Assembly: GCF_018785315.1 (NCBI RefSeq)
Contig: NZ_WQPN01000006.1
Location: 86,725-150,724 of the forward strand
From: Clostridium sp. MCC353
GTDB taxonomy: Bacteria > Bacillota > Clostridia > Lachnospirales > Lachnospiraceae
DNA length: 64,000 bases
Reading direction: 5' to 3'
Shown: in pieces, positions 24,255-33,172 of the stretch
Layout: each line of letters begins with the position of its first letter
How positions within the stretch are numbered: the stretch's first letter is position 1
Position numbers and translations under genes: made by a program
Notes under the pieces: model-generated
Database searches by the model: none
Told to the model about the DNA's origin: nothing
Seen by the model: the letters and a program-made list of their open reading frames with translations, nothing else

Positions 24255-25682
24255 ATGAGTAAGCGTATGATCAATATATTAATCGGGCCGTTTCTTTTCT
24301 TCGCCATGCTGGCAATTCCATTTCCGGGCCTTTCCTATGAGATGCACGGCGCAGTGGGCCTCCTTTTATGGATGCTCTACTGGTGGATCACACAGCCGGT
24401 GGGGCCGTCCGTCACATCACTTCTTCCTATTTTAATCGTCCAGTTTTTTAAGTTAACACCCACAGCTTCCATTTTGGGCAATTATTTCAGCGCGACCATC
24501 GTTCTCATCATGAGCGCCAATATTATCACCATCTGCTGGACCAAGTCCGGGTTCGACAGGCGGCTTGCGCTGAACATCATGCTGAGAGTGGGCAACAACC
24601 CCAAGGTGCTCGTTACCATGTGGTTCATACTCTCCGTCGCCCTTTCTTCCATGATTGCAAATGCAGCCATTGCCGCCGCATTTCTCCCCATCGTTTTAAC
24701 AACCATCAAAGCAATCGGAATTGAAGATGATCAGATAAAAAATTCAAACTACGCCATGGCGGCTCTGTTTGCGGTGGCATGGGGTTCCAACATCGGCTTC
24801 GGCACGCCTCTTGGCGGCGCCATGAATCTGGTTGTCGTGGACCTCATCCAGAAGTACACCGGAACGGAATTCATGTACTCCGACTGGGTTGTGCGGTGTA
24901 TCCCGCTGACCATCTGTGTCGCCGCACCCATGCTTTTCATGATCTTAAAGACTACTCACATCGAATACAAATCACTTCCCGGCACCAAAGAGATTTTCCA
25001 AAAAGAACTGGATAAACTTGGCCCCATGAAGAGAAGCGAACTCATCGGCGCATTGCTGTTTTTTGTATCATTCGGACTGTCGATGGCCCGCCCGCTCTTC
25101 TCCTCCCTGCTTCCCACATTTACACCTAACTACATATTCATGCTGGGCGCGCTGCTGACCTTCGTGATCCCGGGCGAAGACGGCGCTCCCATGTTAACCT
25201 GGGGATACGCCCAGCCCAAGATCAAATGGGGCGTTCTCTTCTTAATCGCAGGCGGGACTTCCCTCGGCAACATCATCACCCAAAGCGGCGTTGGCGGCAT
25301 CATTTCCGATGCGCTGGTTCCAATCGCCGGTATCAGCCCATTTATCGCCATTGTGGTTTTCTCCATTATGGGCTGTTTCTTCTCCAACATCATGATGGTT
25401 ACCGGATGTACTGCCCTGCTGGGCCCGATTATCATAGACACCATGTTAAAACTGGGCCAGAATCCGCTGCCGTATCTGTTCATCTGCTATGCGGCATTTA
25501 ATATCTCCATCTGCCTGCCGTCCTCAGGCGCAGGGCCTGCTATGGTGGCGGGATATGGCGTTGATCTTAAAACTATGATCAAATGGGGGCTGAAAACCAT
25601 TCCGTTATGTTTGGCTGTGACTATTGTCATAGGGTATTTGATCTATACTTTTATACCTGGTTTTTCTGCTATTGGTATATAA
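24255..25682 (+). CDS. SLC13/DASS-family anion:sodium symporter
   Basis: A 475-residue protein with about 11-12 hydrophobic segments. It has the family's two repeated signature regions: SVALSSMIANAAIAAAFLPI in the first half and CFFSNIMMVTGCTALLGPII in the second, where SNT-like loops bind sodium and the carboxylate. ATG 24255 follows AGGAGGG; an upstream frame lacks a site. It lies 73 bp after the dehydratase and very likely imports that enzyme's acid substrate. Confidence 0.9.
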   Translation: MSKRMINILIGPFLFFAMLAIPFPGLSYEMHGAVGLLLWMLYWWITQPVGPSVTSLLPILIVQFFKLTPTASILGNYFSATIVLIMSANIITICWTKSGFDRRLALNIMLRVGNNPKVLVTMWFILSVALSSMIANAAIAAAFLPIVLTTIKAIGIEDDQIKNSNYAMAALFAVAWGSNIGFGTPLGGAMNLVVVDLIQKYTGTEFMYSDWVVRCIPLTICVAAPMLFMILKTTHIEYKSLPGTKEIFQKELDKLGPMKRSELIGALLFFVSFGLSMARPLFSSLLPTFTPNYIFMLGALLTFVIPGEDGAPMLTWGYAQPKIKWGVLFLIAGGTSLGNIITQSGVGGIISDALVPIAGISPFIAIVVFSIMGCFFSNIMMVTGCTALLGPIIIDTMLKLGQNPLPYLFICYAAFNISICLPSSGAGPAMVAGYGVDLKTMIKWGLKTIPLCLAVTIVIGYLIYTFIPGFSAIGI

Positions 25683-25892
25683 AGTTTCGGTTAAAAGGAA
25701 ATTTCTTTGTTTTTTGTTGTTAGAAAACTCCGAAAGTCTGTCTTAACGGAAATTTCTATGTCGATTTTTGGGTTTTATTTCCGTTTCATTGGCTTTACGG
25801 AAATTCCGATGCTATAGTTGACCTTAAAATTTCCATTTTGTCAATAGACGCCAAAGAGAAGGAGTGAACTACATAAAAAAAGCCGGATGGTA
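25683..25892. other. Intergenic region with repeated GGAAATTTC motif
   Basis: GGAAATTTC occurs at 25697-25705 and 25748-25756, and GGAAATTCC at 25799-25807. The motif is spaced about 51 bp each time, two of the copies being preceded by ACGGAA or TACGGAA. The complement (ATTTCCG) occurs near 25777. No gene is seen here. It may be a decayed repeat or a binding site array. Confidence 0.4.
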
Positions 25893-25928
25893 CGGTAAAC
25901 GGCATAGCCGAAGCTATGCCGTTTACCG
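25893..25928 (-). terminator. Stem-loop at the end of the ABC/kinase operon
   Basis: CGGTAAACGGCATAGC pairs perfectly with GCTATGCCGTTTACCG around CGAA. On the minus strand a run of seven T follows about 11 bp later. It lies between the convergent SLC13 and PfkB genes and may stop both. Confidence 0.65.
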
Positions 25929-25998
25929 CCAATAATCGTTCCTTCACCGCCCGCCGCTTTCCAGCGCCTCTTTCCCGCCTCCTGTTACAAATGTTTCA

Positions 25999-26931
25999 TC
26001 AAACCAGCCTGATCTTCACCCCGCCGAACAATTCCTTAACCATCTCCGGCTCCACATACCCCACCTTACTGAACTTCGCATTGCAGATTCCGCAGGCCAT
26101 AGCCAGCCTCACGCAGTCCTCGGCGGAATACCCCCGCTTCACCCCGATGCAGAATCCAGCCACCGAGGCGTCGCCGCTGCCAATGGTTGAAACCACCTCT
26201 TCTTTGGGAATCACCGCCTGAAATATCCCTTTTTCATTCAAAAATATCCCGCCGGATTCTCCGGTGGAGATCAGAAGATTTTCCACGCCCAGTTCCAGCA
26301 TCCGTTTCCCTGATTTAATGATATTCTTTGCATTTTCCTCCTGGGTTATGGAAAACAGTTCCGACAATTCGCTGAAATTCGGCTTAGAAAAATAATATCT
26401 GCCTGGAAAGGATTTTTCCAGATAAACTCCGGTGGCATCCAGGATGCATTTGCTTCCATGCATTTCACAGATCCCGCTGACTTTCCGGTAAATGTCCTCG
26501 CTCATCCCCTTCATGGGAATTCCTGAGCAGATCACCATGTCTCCCCCGCTTAAATCCCCTTCCAGGGCATTCAGAAACTGCCGCTCCTCATTTTCCCCCA
26601 CTTCCGGGCCGGGTTCCGTGATCTCCGTTTCCTTCCGGTTTCTGTTGTCGATAATATTGATGGTCGTCCTGGTTTCCCCTGAGGTCTGAAATGCTTTAAA
26701 TTCCACATCATACCGCTTCATGTCCTCTGAGACCAGCCGCCCGTTGCCTCCGCCTATAAATCCATAGAGGACGCAGTGTTCCCCCATCAAGCTCATAACC
26801 CTGGCGATGTTAATGCCCTTTCCCCCCACATAAACCTTAGGCGGAACTTCATAAAACTTGGTTGCTGCGCGGAAGTCATCGATGTAATACATGCGGTCAA
26901 TCACTGGATTTAAACAAATTACCCGTATCAT
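25999..26931 (-). CDS. PfkB-family sugar (phosphate) kinase, 1-phosphofructokinase/tagatose-6-P kinase type
   Basis: A 310-residue ribokinase-fold enzyme. The N-terminal signature GGKGINIARVMSLMG, the lid FIGGGNG and the anion-hole/catalytic motif TIGSGDASVAGF (Asp as base) are intact. ATG 26931 follows GAGGAGG by six bases. It is the last gene of an operon with a class II aldolase immediately upstream. Kinase and aldolase would convert a ketose phosphate (fructose-, tagatose- or a modified sugar) into two C3 pieces. Confidence 0.9.
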   Translation of the reverse strand: MIRVICLNPVIDRMYYIDDFRAATKFYEVPPKVYVGGKGINIARVMSLMGEHCVLYGFIGGGNGRLVSEDMKRYDVEFKAFQTSGETRTTINIIDNRNRKETEITEPGPEVGENEERQFLNALEGDLSGGDMVICSGIPMKGMSEDIYRKVSGICEMHGSKCILDATGVYLEKSFPGRYYFSKPNFSELSELFSITQEENAKNIIKSGKRMLELGVENLLISTGESGGIFLNEKGIFQAVIPKEEVVSTIGSGDASVAGFCIGVKRGYSAEDCVRLAMACGICNAKFSKVGYVEPEMVKELFGGVKIRLV

Positions 26932-26951
26932 GCTTTTCCTCCTCACAGCAG

Positions 26952-27878
26952 TCAGTATCGGTTGGCGCTGTCCAGCACTTCTTTTATTTTATGTTCCACC
27001 TCTTTTTGAAACGCTTTTGTCCCCGGCCCCAGATATTTCCGCGGATCATAAATATCCGGTTTCTCGTTCAGGAACTTTCTGACCGCAGTGGTGAATACCA
27101 GAAAATTGTCCACGTCCATATTCACCTTCCGCACCCCCATTTTCACCGCTTTGGCAATGCTCTCTTCACAGCAGTTCCGCAGATATTCCACCTTTCCGCC
27201 CTGGTCGTTGCAGGCGGCAATCAGTTCCGGAGGCAGGGATGCGGCCCCGTGAAGCACATAGGGATAATCCGGTTTCTGTGAAATGATCCGTTCCAGCAGG
27301 TCGAAATCCAGAGGCAGATAATCATCTCCTGCCACCCCTCCGTGGGAAGTCCCTACGGCAACCGCCAGGGCGTCACATCCGGTTTCCGATATGAACCGCC
27401 GGGCCATTTCCGGATCGGTAAACACCGCTTTTTCCGCAAAAACCAGATCCTCAAATCCCGGAAGACATCCCAGTTCGGCCTCCACCCACACATCCCTCTC
27501 GTGGGCATATGCCACAACTTCCCTTGTTTTTGCTGCATTTTCTTCAAAGGGAAGGTGGGAGCCGTCGAACATCACCGCCTGCACTCCCGCGTCTATGGCC
27601 TCCTTGCAGGCTTCAACGGTGGAACAATGGTCATGCTGGATGAATACGGGAATGTCGTAGTTTCCGGCCATGCATTTGATCACATCCACGTAGGATTTTA
27701 AATGTTTCACATAGTTTCTGGCTCCCATGGATATCTGGATAATGGCCGGTGAGCGCTGTTCTTTGCAGGCTTCCAGAACCGCCAGAATCCCCTCTATGGA
27801 AAATGTGTTAAATGCCCCCAGCCCGTAATTATGCCGGACCGCATCCTGATATAATTCTTTTGGCGCTTTCAGTCCCAT
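26952..27878 (-). CDS. Class II ketose-bisphosphate aldolase
   Basis: A 308-residue zinc aldolase of the fructose/tagatose-bisphosphate type. H82-D83-H84 (FIQHDHC) include the catalytic Asp and a zinc His; AVGTSHGG and VLHGAAS give further zinc ligands and phosphate loops, and KVNMDVDN the other substrate loop. Its ATG directly abuts the stop of the esterase gene. It pairs functionally with the PfkB kinase downstream. Confidence 0.92.
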   Translation of the reverse strand: MGLKAPKELYQDAVRHNYGLGAFNTFSIEGILAVLEACKEQRSPAIIQISMGARNYVKHLKSYVDVIKCMAGNYDIPVFIQHDHCSTVEACKEAIDAGVQAVMFDGSHLPFEENAAKTREVVAYAHERDVWVEAELGCLPGFEDLVFAEKAVFTDPEMARRFISETGCDALAVAVGTSHGGVAGDDYLPLDFDLLERIISQKPDYPYVLHGAASLPPELIAACNDQGGKVEYLRNCCEESIAKAVKMGVRKVNMDVDNFLVFTTAVRKFLNEKPDIYDPRKYLGPGTKAFQKEVEHKIKEVLDSANRY

Positions 27879-28697
27879 TTAATTAACCACCTCTTTGATT
27901 TCTTCTATATAATTTTTGATTTCCTTCAACACTTCGTACAGATTCCCCGGTTCGTTAAACCAGGCATGGCCCCTGCCTTCAAACAGGCGGATTTTCACAC
28001 GGCCTTGTTCCTGTTCTGCCGCCCGTTTCATGGCCTCGCATTGCTGAAGCGGCACAATGGAATCTTCACTTCCGTGGAGCAAAAGCAGGTTCAGCCCTTC
28101 TTTTCTGCGGCATACAGGTGACGATTCCCGCCATAAATCCCTGTCATATCCGCTGTTTAAATAGGCCTCCACATGGTTTTGCTCTTCCTGATTCCGTTTA
28201 TAAAAGTCTTCCAGGTCATAAATACCGTTTAAAAATATACCGTTCCTGGGCTGGAAACATAGTTCCGGTTCCAAGCCATACTGTTTCAGAAGCCATTTCT
28301 CAGCCATCATAGCCATTGCCCCGATGTTGGCGCCGGGAGAGCCGCCCGCCAGGCAGACCCATTCCGGGCAGATCCCGCAGGATTCCCTGTGATCCCAGAT
28401 CCATCTGAGCACGCTCAGGCAGTCGATCACCGGGGCGGGATATACGTGTTGGGGAGCTGTCCGGTACTGCATGGTGACGCAAAGAGCTCCTGTGGCCATG
28501 GAAAGCCAGGAGGCGGCGGCGAAAAACTGATCTTTGTCGCCGCCCACAAATCCCCCTCCGTGGACAAACACCAGGGCCGGACGTTTCCCGTCTCCAATCC
28601 GGTTATTGAAAATGTCGCAGACCACTTCATTTCCATCCAGTCCGGCAATTCTATAATCCCTCATAAATGGCCGGGATGCCAACGTCATGTCATCCAC
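27879..28697 (-). CDS. Alpha/beta-hydrolase esterase
   Basis: A 272-residue enzyme of the hormone-sensitive-lipase/carbohydrate-esterase kind. It has the oxyanion motif HGGGF (46-50), nucleophile elbow GGSPG with S120, acid in LLLHGSEDSIVP and base in EGRGHAWF. No signal peptide is present, so it acts in the cytoplasm. Its place between the importer and aldolase suggests removal of an ester group from the imported compound. Confidence 0.88.
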   Translation of the reverse strand: MDDMTLASRPFMRDYRIAGLDGNEVVCDIFNNRIGDGKRPALVFVHGGGFVGGDKDQFFAAASWLSMATGALCVTMQYRTAPQHVYPAPVIDCLSVLRWIWDHRESCGICPEWVCLAGGSPGANIGAMAMMAEKWLLKQYGLEPELCFQPRNGIFLNGIYDLEDFYKRNQEEQNHVEAYLNSGYDRDLWRESSPVCRRKEGLNLLLLHGSEDSIVPLQQCEAMKRAAEQEQGRVKIRLFEGRGHAWFNEPGNLYEVLKEIKNYIEEIKEVVN

Positions 28698-28699
28698 TA

Positions 28700-29902
28700 T
28701 TATTCCACTCCTATTTCCTGCATCGCCTGTTCCAGGTACTGGAGTTTTACATAGTCCTCCGGCGGCACATCATACTGGGGATCCAAAAGACCGGCGTCTA
28801 AAAACATGTTTTTGATGGTGTCATACCATTTCAGCATGGTTCCGTCTTCCGCCAATTCTTTTATTTCCTTGTTATTCAGCCAGTTCGTCTTCTCCACCAC
28901 CAGATAGGCGGTATCGTAATCCGTATTTATGTAATCAGCCACTTTCTGAACCGTATCTTCCATGTTGTTATAGCGGTCTTCGGTACCTTTCAGCCAGGCT
29001 TTCAGGAAACGTACCACAACGTCTTCATTTTTATCTAAAAACTTGTTGGTGGTGACCCAGCTGTTGGTGAACACCGCGTCGGGGAGAAAATCCTTGGAAC
29101 CGCTGATGGTCAGCACCTTGTCTTCTCCCATCTCTTTCCTGATCTGGTCCGTATAAGGGGCTTCAATGGAAATGGCGTGGATCTGGCCGGTCATAAACGC
29201 CGTCACTTTACCCGATGCGTCCATATTGATCATGTTCACATCTGTTTTTTCCATGCCGTTCAGCTTCAATGCCATGGAGAGCACCAATTCTGATGTGGTT
29301 CCTGCGGAAATGGCCACATTTTTCCCTTTAAGATCAGCCACCGACTGGATGTCTCCGTCCGCCTTCACCATGATTTCCCCGCTCAGATCAGTGCTGTCCA
29401 GGGTCAGGATGGCGCACTGGCCCTGAGGGGCGAATACATGGGCTCCCACTCCCAGATAACCGATATCGATATCGCCTGAAGCCATGGCCGCCAGTTCCGT
29501 TGCCCCTGAGGTGAACTGTACCAGCTCCACTTCCAGGTTCTCTTCTTCAAAATAGCCGTTGTCAATTGCGTTCAAAATGCCGCCCACGCCTGTGATGTGG
29601 GGATGAAAGGCGATTTTTATCTTGGCCCGTTCCGGTTTGGAGGCGTTTTCCGCCGACGGCGAAGAGGCCGCCTCTGCCTTTTTCTCATCCGTTTGGGACG
29701 CTGCCTCCGTCTTTTTTTCGTCCGCCGGAGACGATGCGCCTGGAGCCTGCGCCTCTGTTTTCGCTGCCGCGGAATTTCCCGCTGTCGTGGAATCTCCCAC
29801 TGCCGCTGCGTCTGCTTTTTTGCCGGAACCGCAGCCTGTAATCCCAAAGGCCATGCCTGCCAAAAGACCAACTGCCAATACTGCTGCTAACTGTTTTTTC
29901 AT
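28700..29902 (-). CDS. ABC substrate-binding lipoprotein, sulfonate/nitrate (NMT1) type
   Basis: A 400-residue receptor. Residues 1-24 are a lipoprotein signal with lipobox FGITGC. A long Ala/Ser/Lys/Glu-rich tether (about 25-93, with DEKKTEAASQ/DEKKAEAASS repeats) separates the anchor from the fold. The domain carries ITGVGGILNAIDNGYFEEENL, MASGDIDIGYLGVGAH and SVADLKGKNVAISAGTTSEL, as in TauA/SsuA/NrtA proteins. These receptors bind alkyl sulfonates, nitrate, or thiamine-type pyrimidines, so the ligand is open. Confidence 0.92.
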   Translation of the reverse strand: MKKQLAAVLAVGLLAGMAFGITGCGSGKKADAAAVGDSTTAGNSAAAKTEAQAPGASSPADEKKTEAASQTDEKKAEAASSPSAENASKPERAKIKIAFHPHITGVGGILNAIDNGYFEEENLEVELVQFTSGATELAAMASGDIDIGYLGVGAHVFAPQGQCAILTLDSTDLSGEIMVKADGDIQSVADLKGKNVAISAGTTSELVLSMALKLNGMEKTDVNMINMDASGKVTAFMTGQIHAISIEAPYTDQIRKEMGEDKVLTISGSKDFLPDAVFTNSWVTTNKFLDKNEDVVVRFLKAWLKGTEDRYNNMEDTVQKVADYINTDYDTAYLVVEKTNWLNNKEIKELAEDGTMLKWYDTIKNMFLDAGLLDPQYDVPPEDYVKLQYLEQAMQEIGVE

Positions 29903-29949
29903 AAATAACTTCTCCTTTTCATTTATTTGAACTGTTACAACTGTTACAT

Positions 29950-30744
29950 TTATTTTGCATTTTGCAGATATTCTTTATAAACCTTATTCCATATGCTGTT
30001 TTTCATCTCGTTGAATTCCGGGGTCAGCTTTGTCTCCTGATTTCTGGGATAGGGGAGGTGAACGTCCACGATCTCCCGGATGCGCCCCGGACCGGCGCTC
30101 ATGATGATAATTTTAGTGGACAGCAGAACCGCTTCCTCCACATCATGGGTGATGAAGAAACAGGTTTTTCTCTCCTGCTGCCAGGTGTTGAGCAGATTTT
30201 CCTGAAGCTGGGCCCTGGTCTGGGCATCCAGCGCGCCAAAAGGCTCATCCATCAAAAGCACTTCCGGGTTGGTGGCATAGGCCCGGGCAATGGCCACCCG
30301 CTGTTTCATGCCGCCTGACAACTCTTTTGGAAATGACGATGCAAACTTTTCAAGCCCCACAATCTTAATGTATTTTCTGGCGGTTTCCCGGCGTTCTGCC
30401 TTGGGCACGCCTTTCATTTTCAGGCCGAACTCCACATTTTTCTCCACAGTGAGCCAGGGATACAGCGCGTACTGCTGGAATACCACGCCTTTTCCCTTTC
30501 CCGGACCGGTCACCAGCTCCCCTCTGACCCGGACGGTTCCTGTGGAAGGCGGATACAGGCCGGCAATGATGTTCATAAGCGTGGTTTTACCGCAGCCGGA
30601 GGGCCCTACCACACAGATGAATTCATTTTTATCAACGGTTAAATTCACTTCATCCAGGGCTAAAAACTGGCCGTCTCTCTTTTCAAATGACTTGGTCACC
30701 CCGGAGATTTCGATCTCAAACTTCCCCCTATTTTCAGATGTCAT
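29950..30744 (-). CDS. ABC transporter ATPase, TauB/SsuB type
   Basis: A 264-residue ATPase with Walker A GPSGCGKTT, the Q-loop FQQYALYPW, signature LSGGMKQRVAIARAYA, Walker B LLMDEPFGALD and switch FITHDVEEAV. It powers import of the ligand bound by the downstream-encoded receptor. Its ATG begins 1 bp after the permease stop. Confidence 0.94.
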   Translation of the reverse strand: MTSENRGKFEIEISGVTKSFEKRDGQFLALDEVNLTVDKNEFICVVGPSGCGKTTLMNIIAGLYPPSTGTVRVRGELVTGPGKGKGVVFQQYALYPWLTVEKNVEFGLKMKGVPKAERRETARKYIKIVGLEKFASSFPKELSGGMKQRVAIARAYATNPEVLLMDEPFGALDAQTRAQLQENLLNTWQQERKTCFFITHDVEEAVLLSTKIIIMSAGPGRIREIVDVHLPYPRNQETKLTPEFNEMKNSIWNKVYKEYLQNAK

Positions 30745-30745
30745 T

Positions 30746-31522
30746 TTATTTCACCTCCTGCCAGGATGTCAGGCGCTTTTCCAAAAAAAGAACCAGCTTA
30801 TCGAATAAGAAGCCGATAATTCCGATTATGATGATGCCCAGCAGCACCACATCCATTTTAAAATACATGCCGGCCTGCTGGATCATGGTGCCCAGGCCGC
30901 TGGCCGCGCCGGTCAGCTCGGCGGCAACCAAAGTGGTCAGGGCCGATGCCAGTCCCAGGCGGACGCCGGTCAGGATATAGGGCACAGCCGCCGGGACCAC
31001 CACATGGATGAATATCTGAGCGTCGTTGGCATCAAATACCTTCGCAGCCTTAATCAGGGTAGGGTCCACATTTTTAACTCCCTGATAGATGGTCACAACC
31101 ATGGTCAGGAACACAGCGAAAAATATAATCATGATTTTGGCGCTGGTTCCGATTCCGAACGTAGCAATCACAATGGGGATCAGGGCAATGGGAGGGATCG
31201 TCCTCAGAAACTGGATCCACGGCTCCACAATGACCCGGAACCCCTCGTACCATCCCAGCAAAAATGCCACCGGTATGGAGAAGACAAACCCCAGCATAAA
31301 GCCTCCGATCACCCGGATCAGGCTGTCCCGGATCTGTATGATCAGATATCCTGACTGAAGATTGGACGCCAAAGCCTTCATCACTTTCGGCGGAGATACG
31401 ATCACGCTTTTAATATCCGGCATGGATGAAATAATACACCATACAATAACCGCGGCCGCCGCCGATATGAGCAGACAGACCGTGTTATACACCCCCTTGT
31501 GACGCAATTTTAATTTGTTCAT
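30746..31522 (-). CDS. ABC transporter permease, TauC/SsuC type
   Basis: A 258-residue permease with about six hydrophobic segments and the EAA loop segment (LIKAAKVFDANDAQIFIHVV, AAVPYILTGVRLGLASAL). It is the first gene of the five-gene-plus-kinase operon, with an operator-bearing promoter directly upstream. Confidence 0.93.
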   Translation of the reverse strand: MNKLKLRHKGVYNTVCLLISAAAAVIVWCIISSMPDIKSVIVSPPKVMKALASNLQSGYLIIQIRDSLIRVIGGFMLGFVFSIPVAFLLGWYEGFRVIVEPWIQFLRTIPPIALIPIVIATFGIGTSAKIMIIFFAVFLTMVVTIYQGVKNVDPTLIKAAKVFDANDAQIFIHVVVPAAVPYILTGVRLGLASALTTLVAAELTGAASGLGTMIQQAGMYFKMDVVLLGIIIIGIIGFLFDKLVLFLEKRLTSWQEVK

Positions 31523-31593
31523 ATAAACCTCCTCGCTTAATCTGGTTTCATCGTTCCCTGCCGCCGGGGTGGCGGACGGACATCCGAATTCGT

Positions 31594-31622
31594 TTTATAG
31601 AAATCGTTTTCTATAAGTGCAA
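31594..31622 (-). promoter_or_regulatory. Promoter of the ABC/esterase/aldolase/kinase operon with LacI operator in the spacer
   Basis: On the minus strand TTGCAC (31622-31617) and TATAAA (31599-31594) are 17 bp apart. The spacer is filled by the inverted repeat TAGAAA-N-CG-N-TTTCTA (within 31595-31616). The same palindrome occurs before the neighbouring LacI gene. A hairpin AAGATAAGA...TCTTATCTT just beyond (31620-31643) probably terminates the LacI gene. Confidence 0.75.
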
Positions 31623-31631
31623 AGATAAGAA

Positions 31632-32639
31632 TTATCTTATCTTTTTCACCGACCCCCTCTCTTTGATCTTTGAATCCAAAATAATCTGTGTACTGTATGT
31701 ATTTTTACCGGCCAGAAGCCCAGACAGAATCTCTCCTGCCCGATGCCCCATCTCAAGGCTGTCCTGATCCGCGCTGGTTATCTGGGGGGTGATATATTTG
31801 TTGCATTCCAGGCGGCCGAAAGCCACCAAAGAAACATCGTCATACACCTTCAGTTCCAGTTCCCTTAACGCCTGGAGCGTCCCTTCCAGCATGATATTGT
31901 TGGCACAGTAAATGGCCGTCGGCCTGTTTTCCTTCTGCATAATCTCCATCACATAATCATAGGCCTGGCGCTGGCTGAAATTGGAGGGGCTGATAAATGC
32001 CTCCGAAACAGGGATTCCCGCATCAGTTATGGCCTGCTTAAACCCTTCCAGACGGCTGCTTCCGTTGGGATTGGTCAGAGTGACATTGACGATGCCGATC
32101 CTTTTGTGCCCGTTATCGGTCAAAAGCCTGGTCAGTTTGTAGGAACATTCAAAGTCCTTCCACAAAATCTGGTTTGTGGTTATATTTTTAATGGTACGGT
32201 CCACTAAAACTACCGGTATGCCAAGGCTTAGACACTTCTGGATCTTGTCTCCGTCAGAATCCGAACTGGCAATCACCAGTCCATCGATCCTCTTCCCAAC
32301 CAGGGTGTCGATTAATTCCCGCTCTTTCTCAATATTTCCCCCCGAACTGGCAATTACCAGATGGTATCCCATCTTGGAAACCTCGATCTCCAGCCCTTTG
32401 GCAATTTCCATGAAAAAATGGTTGGACAAATCCGCAACCACCAGCGCAATTAAATTGGTTTTATTGATCCGCAGACTGCGGGCCACCGCATTGGGATGGT
32501 ATTCCAGCTGCTTCATAACAGCCTCCACTTTCTCCCGCACTTCCTGCCTTACAGGATAGTTGCCGTTAATCACCCTTGATACGGTTGATATGGAAACGCC
32601 TGCTTCACTGGCTATGTCTTTGATCGTTATCTCTTTCAT
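31632..32639 (-). CDS. LacI-family transcriptional regulator
   Basis: A 335-residue regulator: helix-turn-helix IKDIASEAGVSISTVSRVIN, then hinge (PNAVARSLRINKTNLI) and effector domain (VLVDRTIKNITTNQILWKDF, FGRLECNKYITPQITSADQD). It stands upstream of, and codirectional with, the ABC importer operon. Identical TAGAAA/TTTCTA palindromes on its own promoter region and on the operon promoter point to autoregulation and control of the operon. Confidence 0.93.
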   Translation of the reverse strand: MKEITIKDIASEAGVSISTVSRVINGNYPVRQEVREKVEAVMKQLEYHPNAVARSLRINKTNLIALVVADLSNHFFMEIAKGLEIEVSKMGYHLVIASSGGNIEKERELIDTLVGKRIDGLVIASSDSDGDKIQKCLSLGIPVVLVDRTIKNITTNQILWKDFECSYKLTRLLTDNGHKRIGIVNVTLTNPNGSSRLEGFKQAITDAGIPVSEAFISPSNFSQRQAYDYVMEIMQKENRPTAIYCANNIMLEGTLQALRELELKVYDDVSLVAFGRLECNKYITPQITSADQDSLEMGHRAGEILSGLLAGKNTYSTQIILDSKIKERGSVKKIR

Positions 32640-32651
32640 TGTTTATCCTCT

Positions 32652-32709
32652 TAGAAATCGTTTTCTATTTTTCTTGTTTTAGAATACTATTATTTCTTGC
32701 TGTTGTCAA
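32652..32709 (-). promoter_or_regulatory. LacI gene promoter and operator
   Basis: On the minus strand TTGACA (32709-32704) and TATTCT (32686-32681) are 17 bp apart. The palindrome TAGAAATCGTTTTCTA (32652-32667 on the plus strand) follows the start point. It matches the operator at 31595-31616. Two half-sites (TAGAAATC at about 32739 and CGTTTTCTATA at about 32785) lie further up. Confidence 0.72.
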
Positions 32710-32865
32710 TATAGTTTGTTGTTTTTGTGATTTTTTGATAGAAATCATGGTTTGTTTTGTATAGATTGCATAAATGAGTTTACGGTAACGTTTTCTATAT
32801 TCTGTTTGTCTATATCAGGGGTGGGAAAAAATGCGGAGCGCAGTATTATTGCTGCCCTCCGCTTA

Positions 32866-33150
32866 TTCGATGTATATTTGTCTGATATTCGTTTGTACGA
32901 TGTACGTTTGTCTGATGTTCATTTATTCGATGTTCGTTTGTCCAATGTTCGTTTGTCCAATGTTCGCCTGTCCGATGTTCATTTGTCTGATGTTCGTTTG
33001 TCCAATGTTCGTTTGTCTGATGTTCATTTGTCTGATGTTCGTTTATTCGATGTTCGCTTGTCCGATATTCGTTTGTCTGATGTTCGTTTATCCGATGTTC
33101 GCTTGTCCAATATCCGCTTGTCCAATATCCGCTTGCCCGATATCCGTTTT
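32866..33150. repeat. Tandem repeat, 19 units of 15 bp
   Basis: Nineteen contiguous 15-bp units of the form TCNGATGTTCGTTTG, with substitutions but no indels. On the plus strand the unit reads S-[DN]-[VI]-[RH]-L in an open frame of 160 codons that lacks a ribosome binding site. On the minus strand it reads [TA]-[ND]-I-[RG]-Q, the pentapeptide-repeat pattern, after an ATG at about 33134-33136, but TAA stops break it where CAA has become TAA. I take it as a repeat, possibly a decayed pentapeptide-repeat gene. Confidence 0.75.
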
Positions 33151-33172
33151 CATAGCCTGCCTGTTTTCATCT

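Noticed and set aside
32866..33150. CRISPR array
   Set aside because: The units are contiguous 15-mers without spacers, and there is no cas gene in the window.
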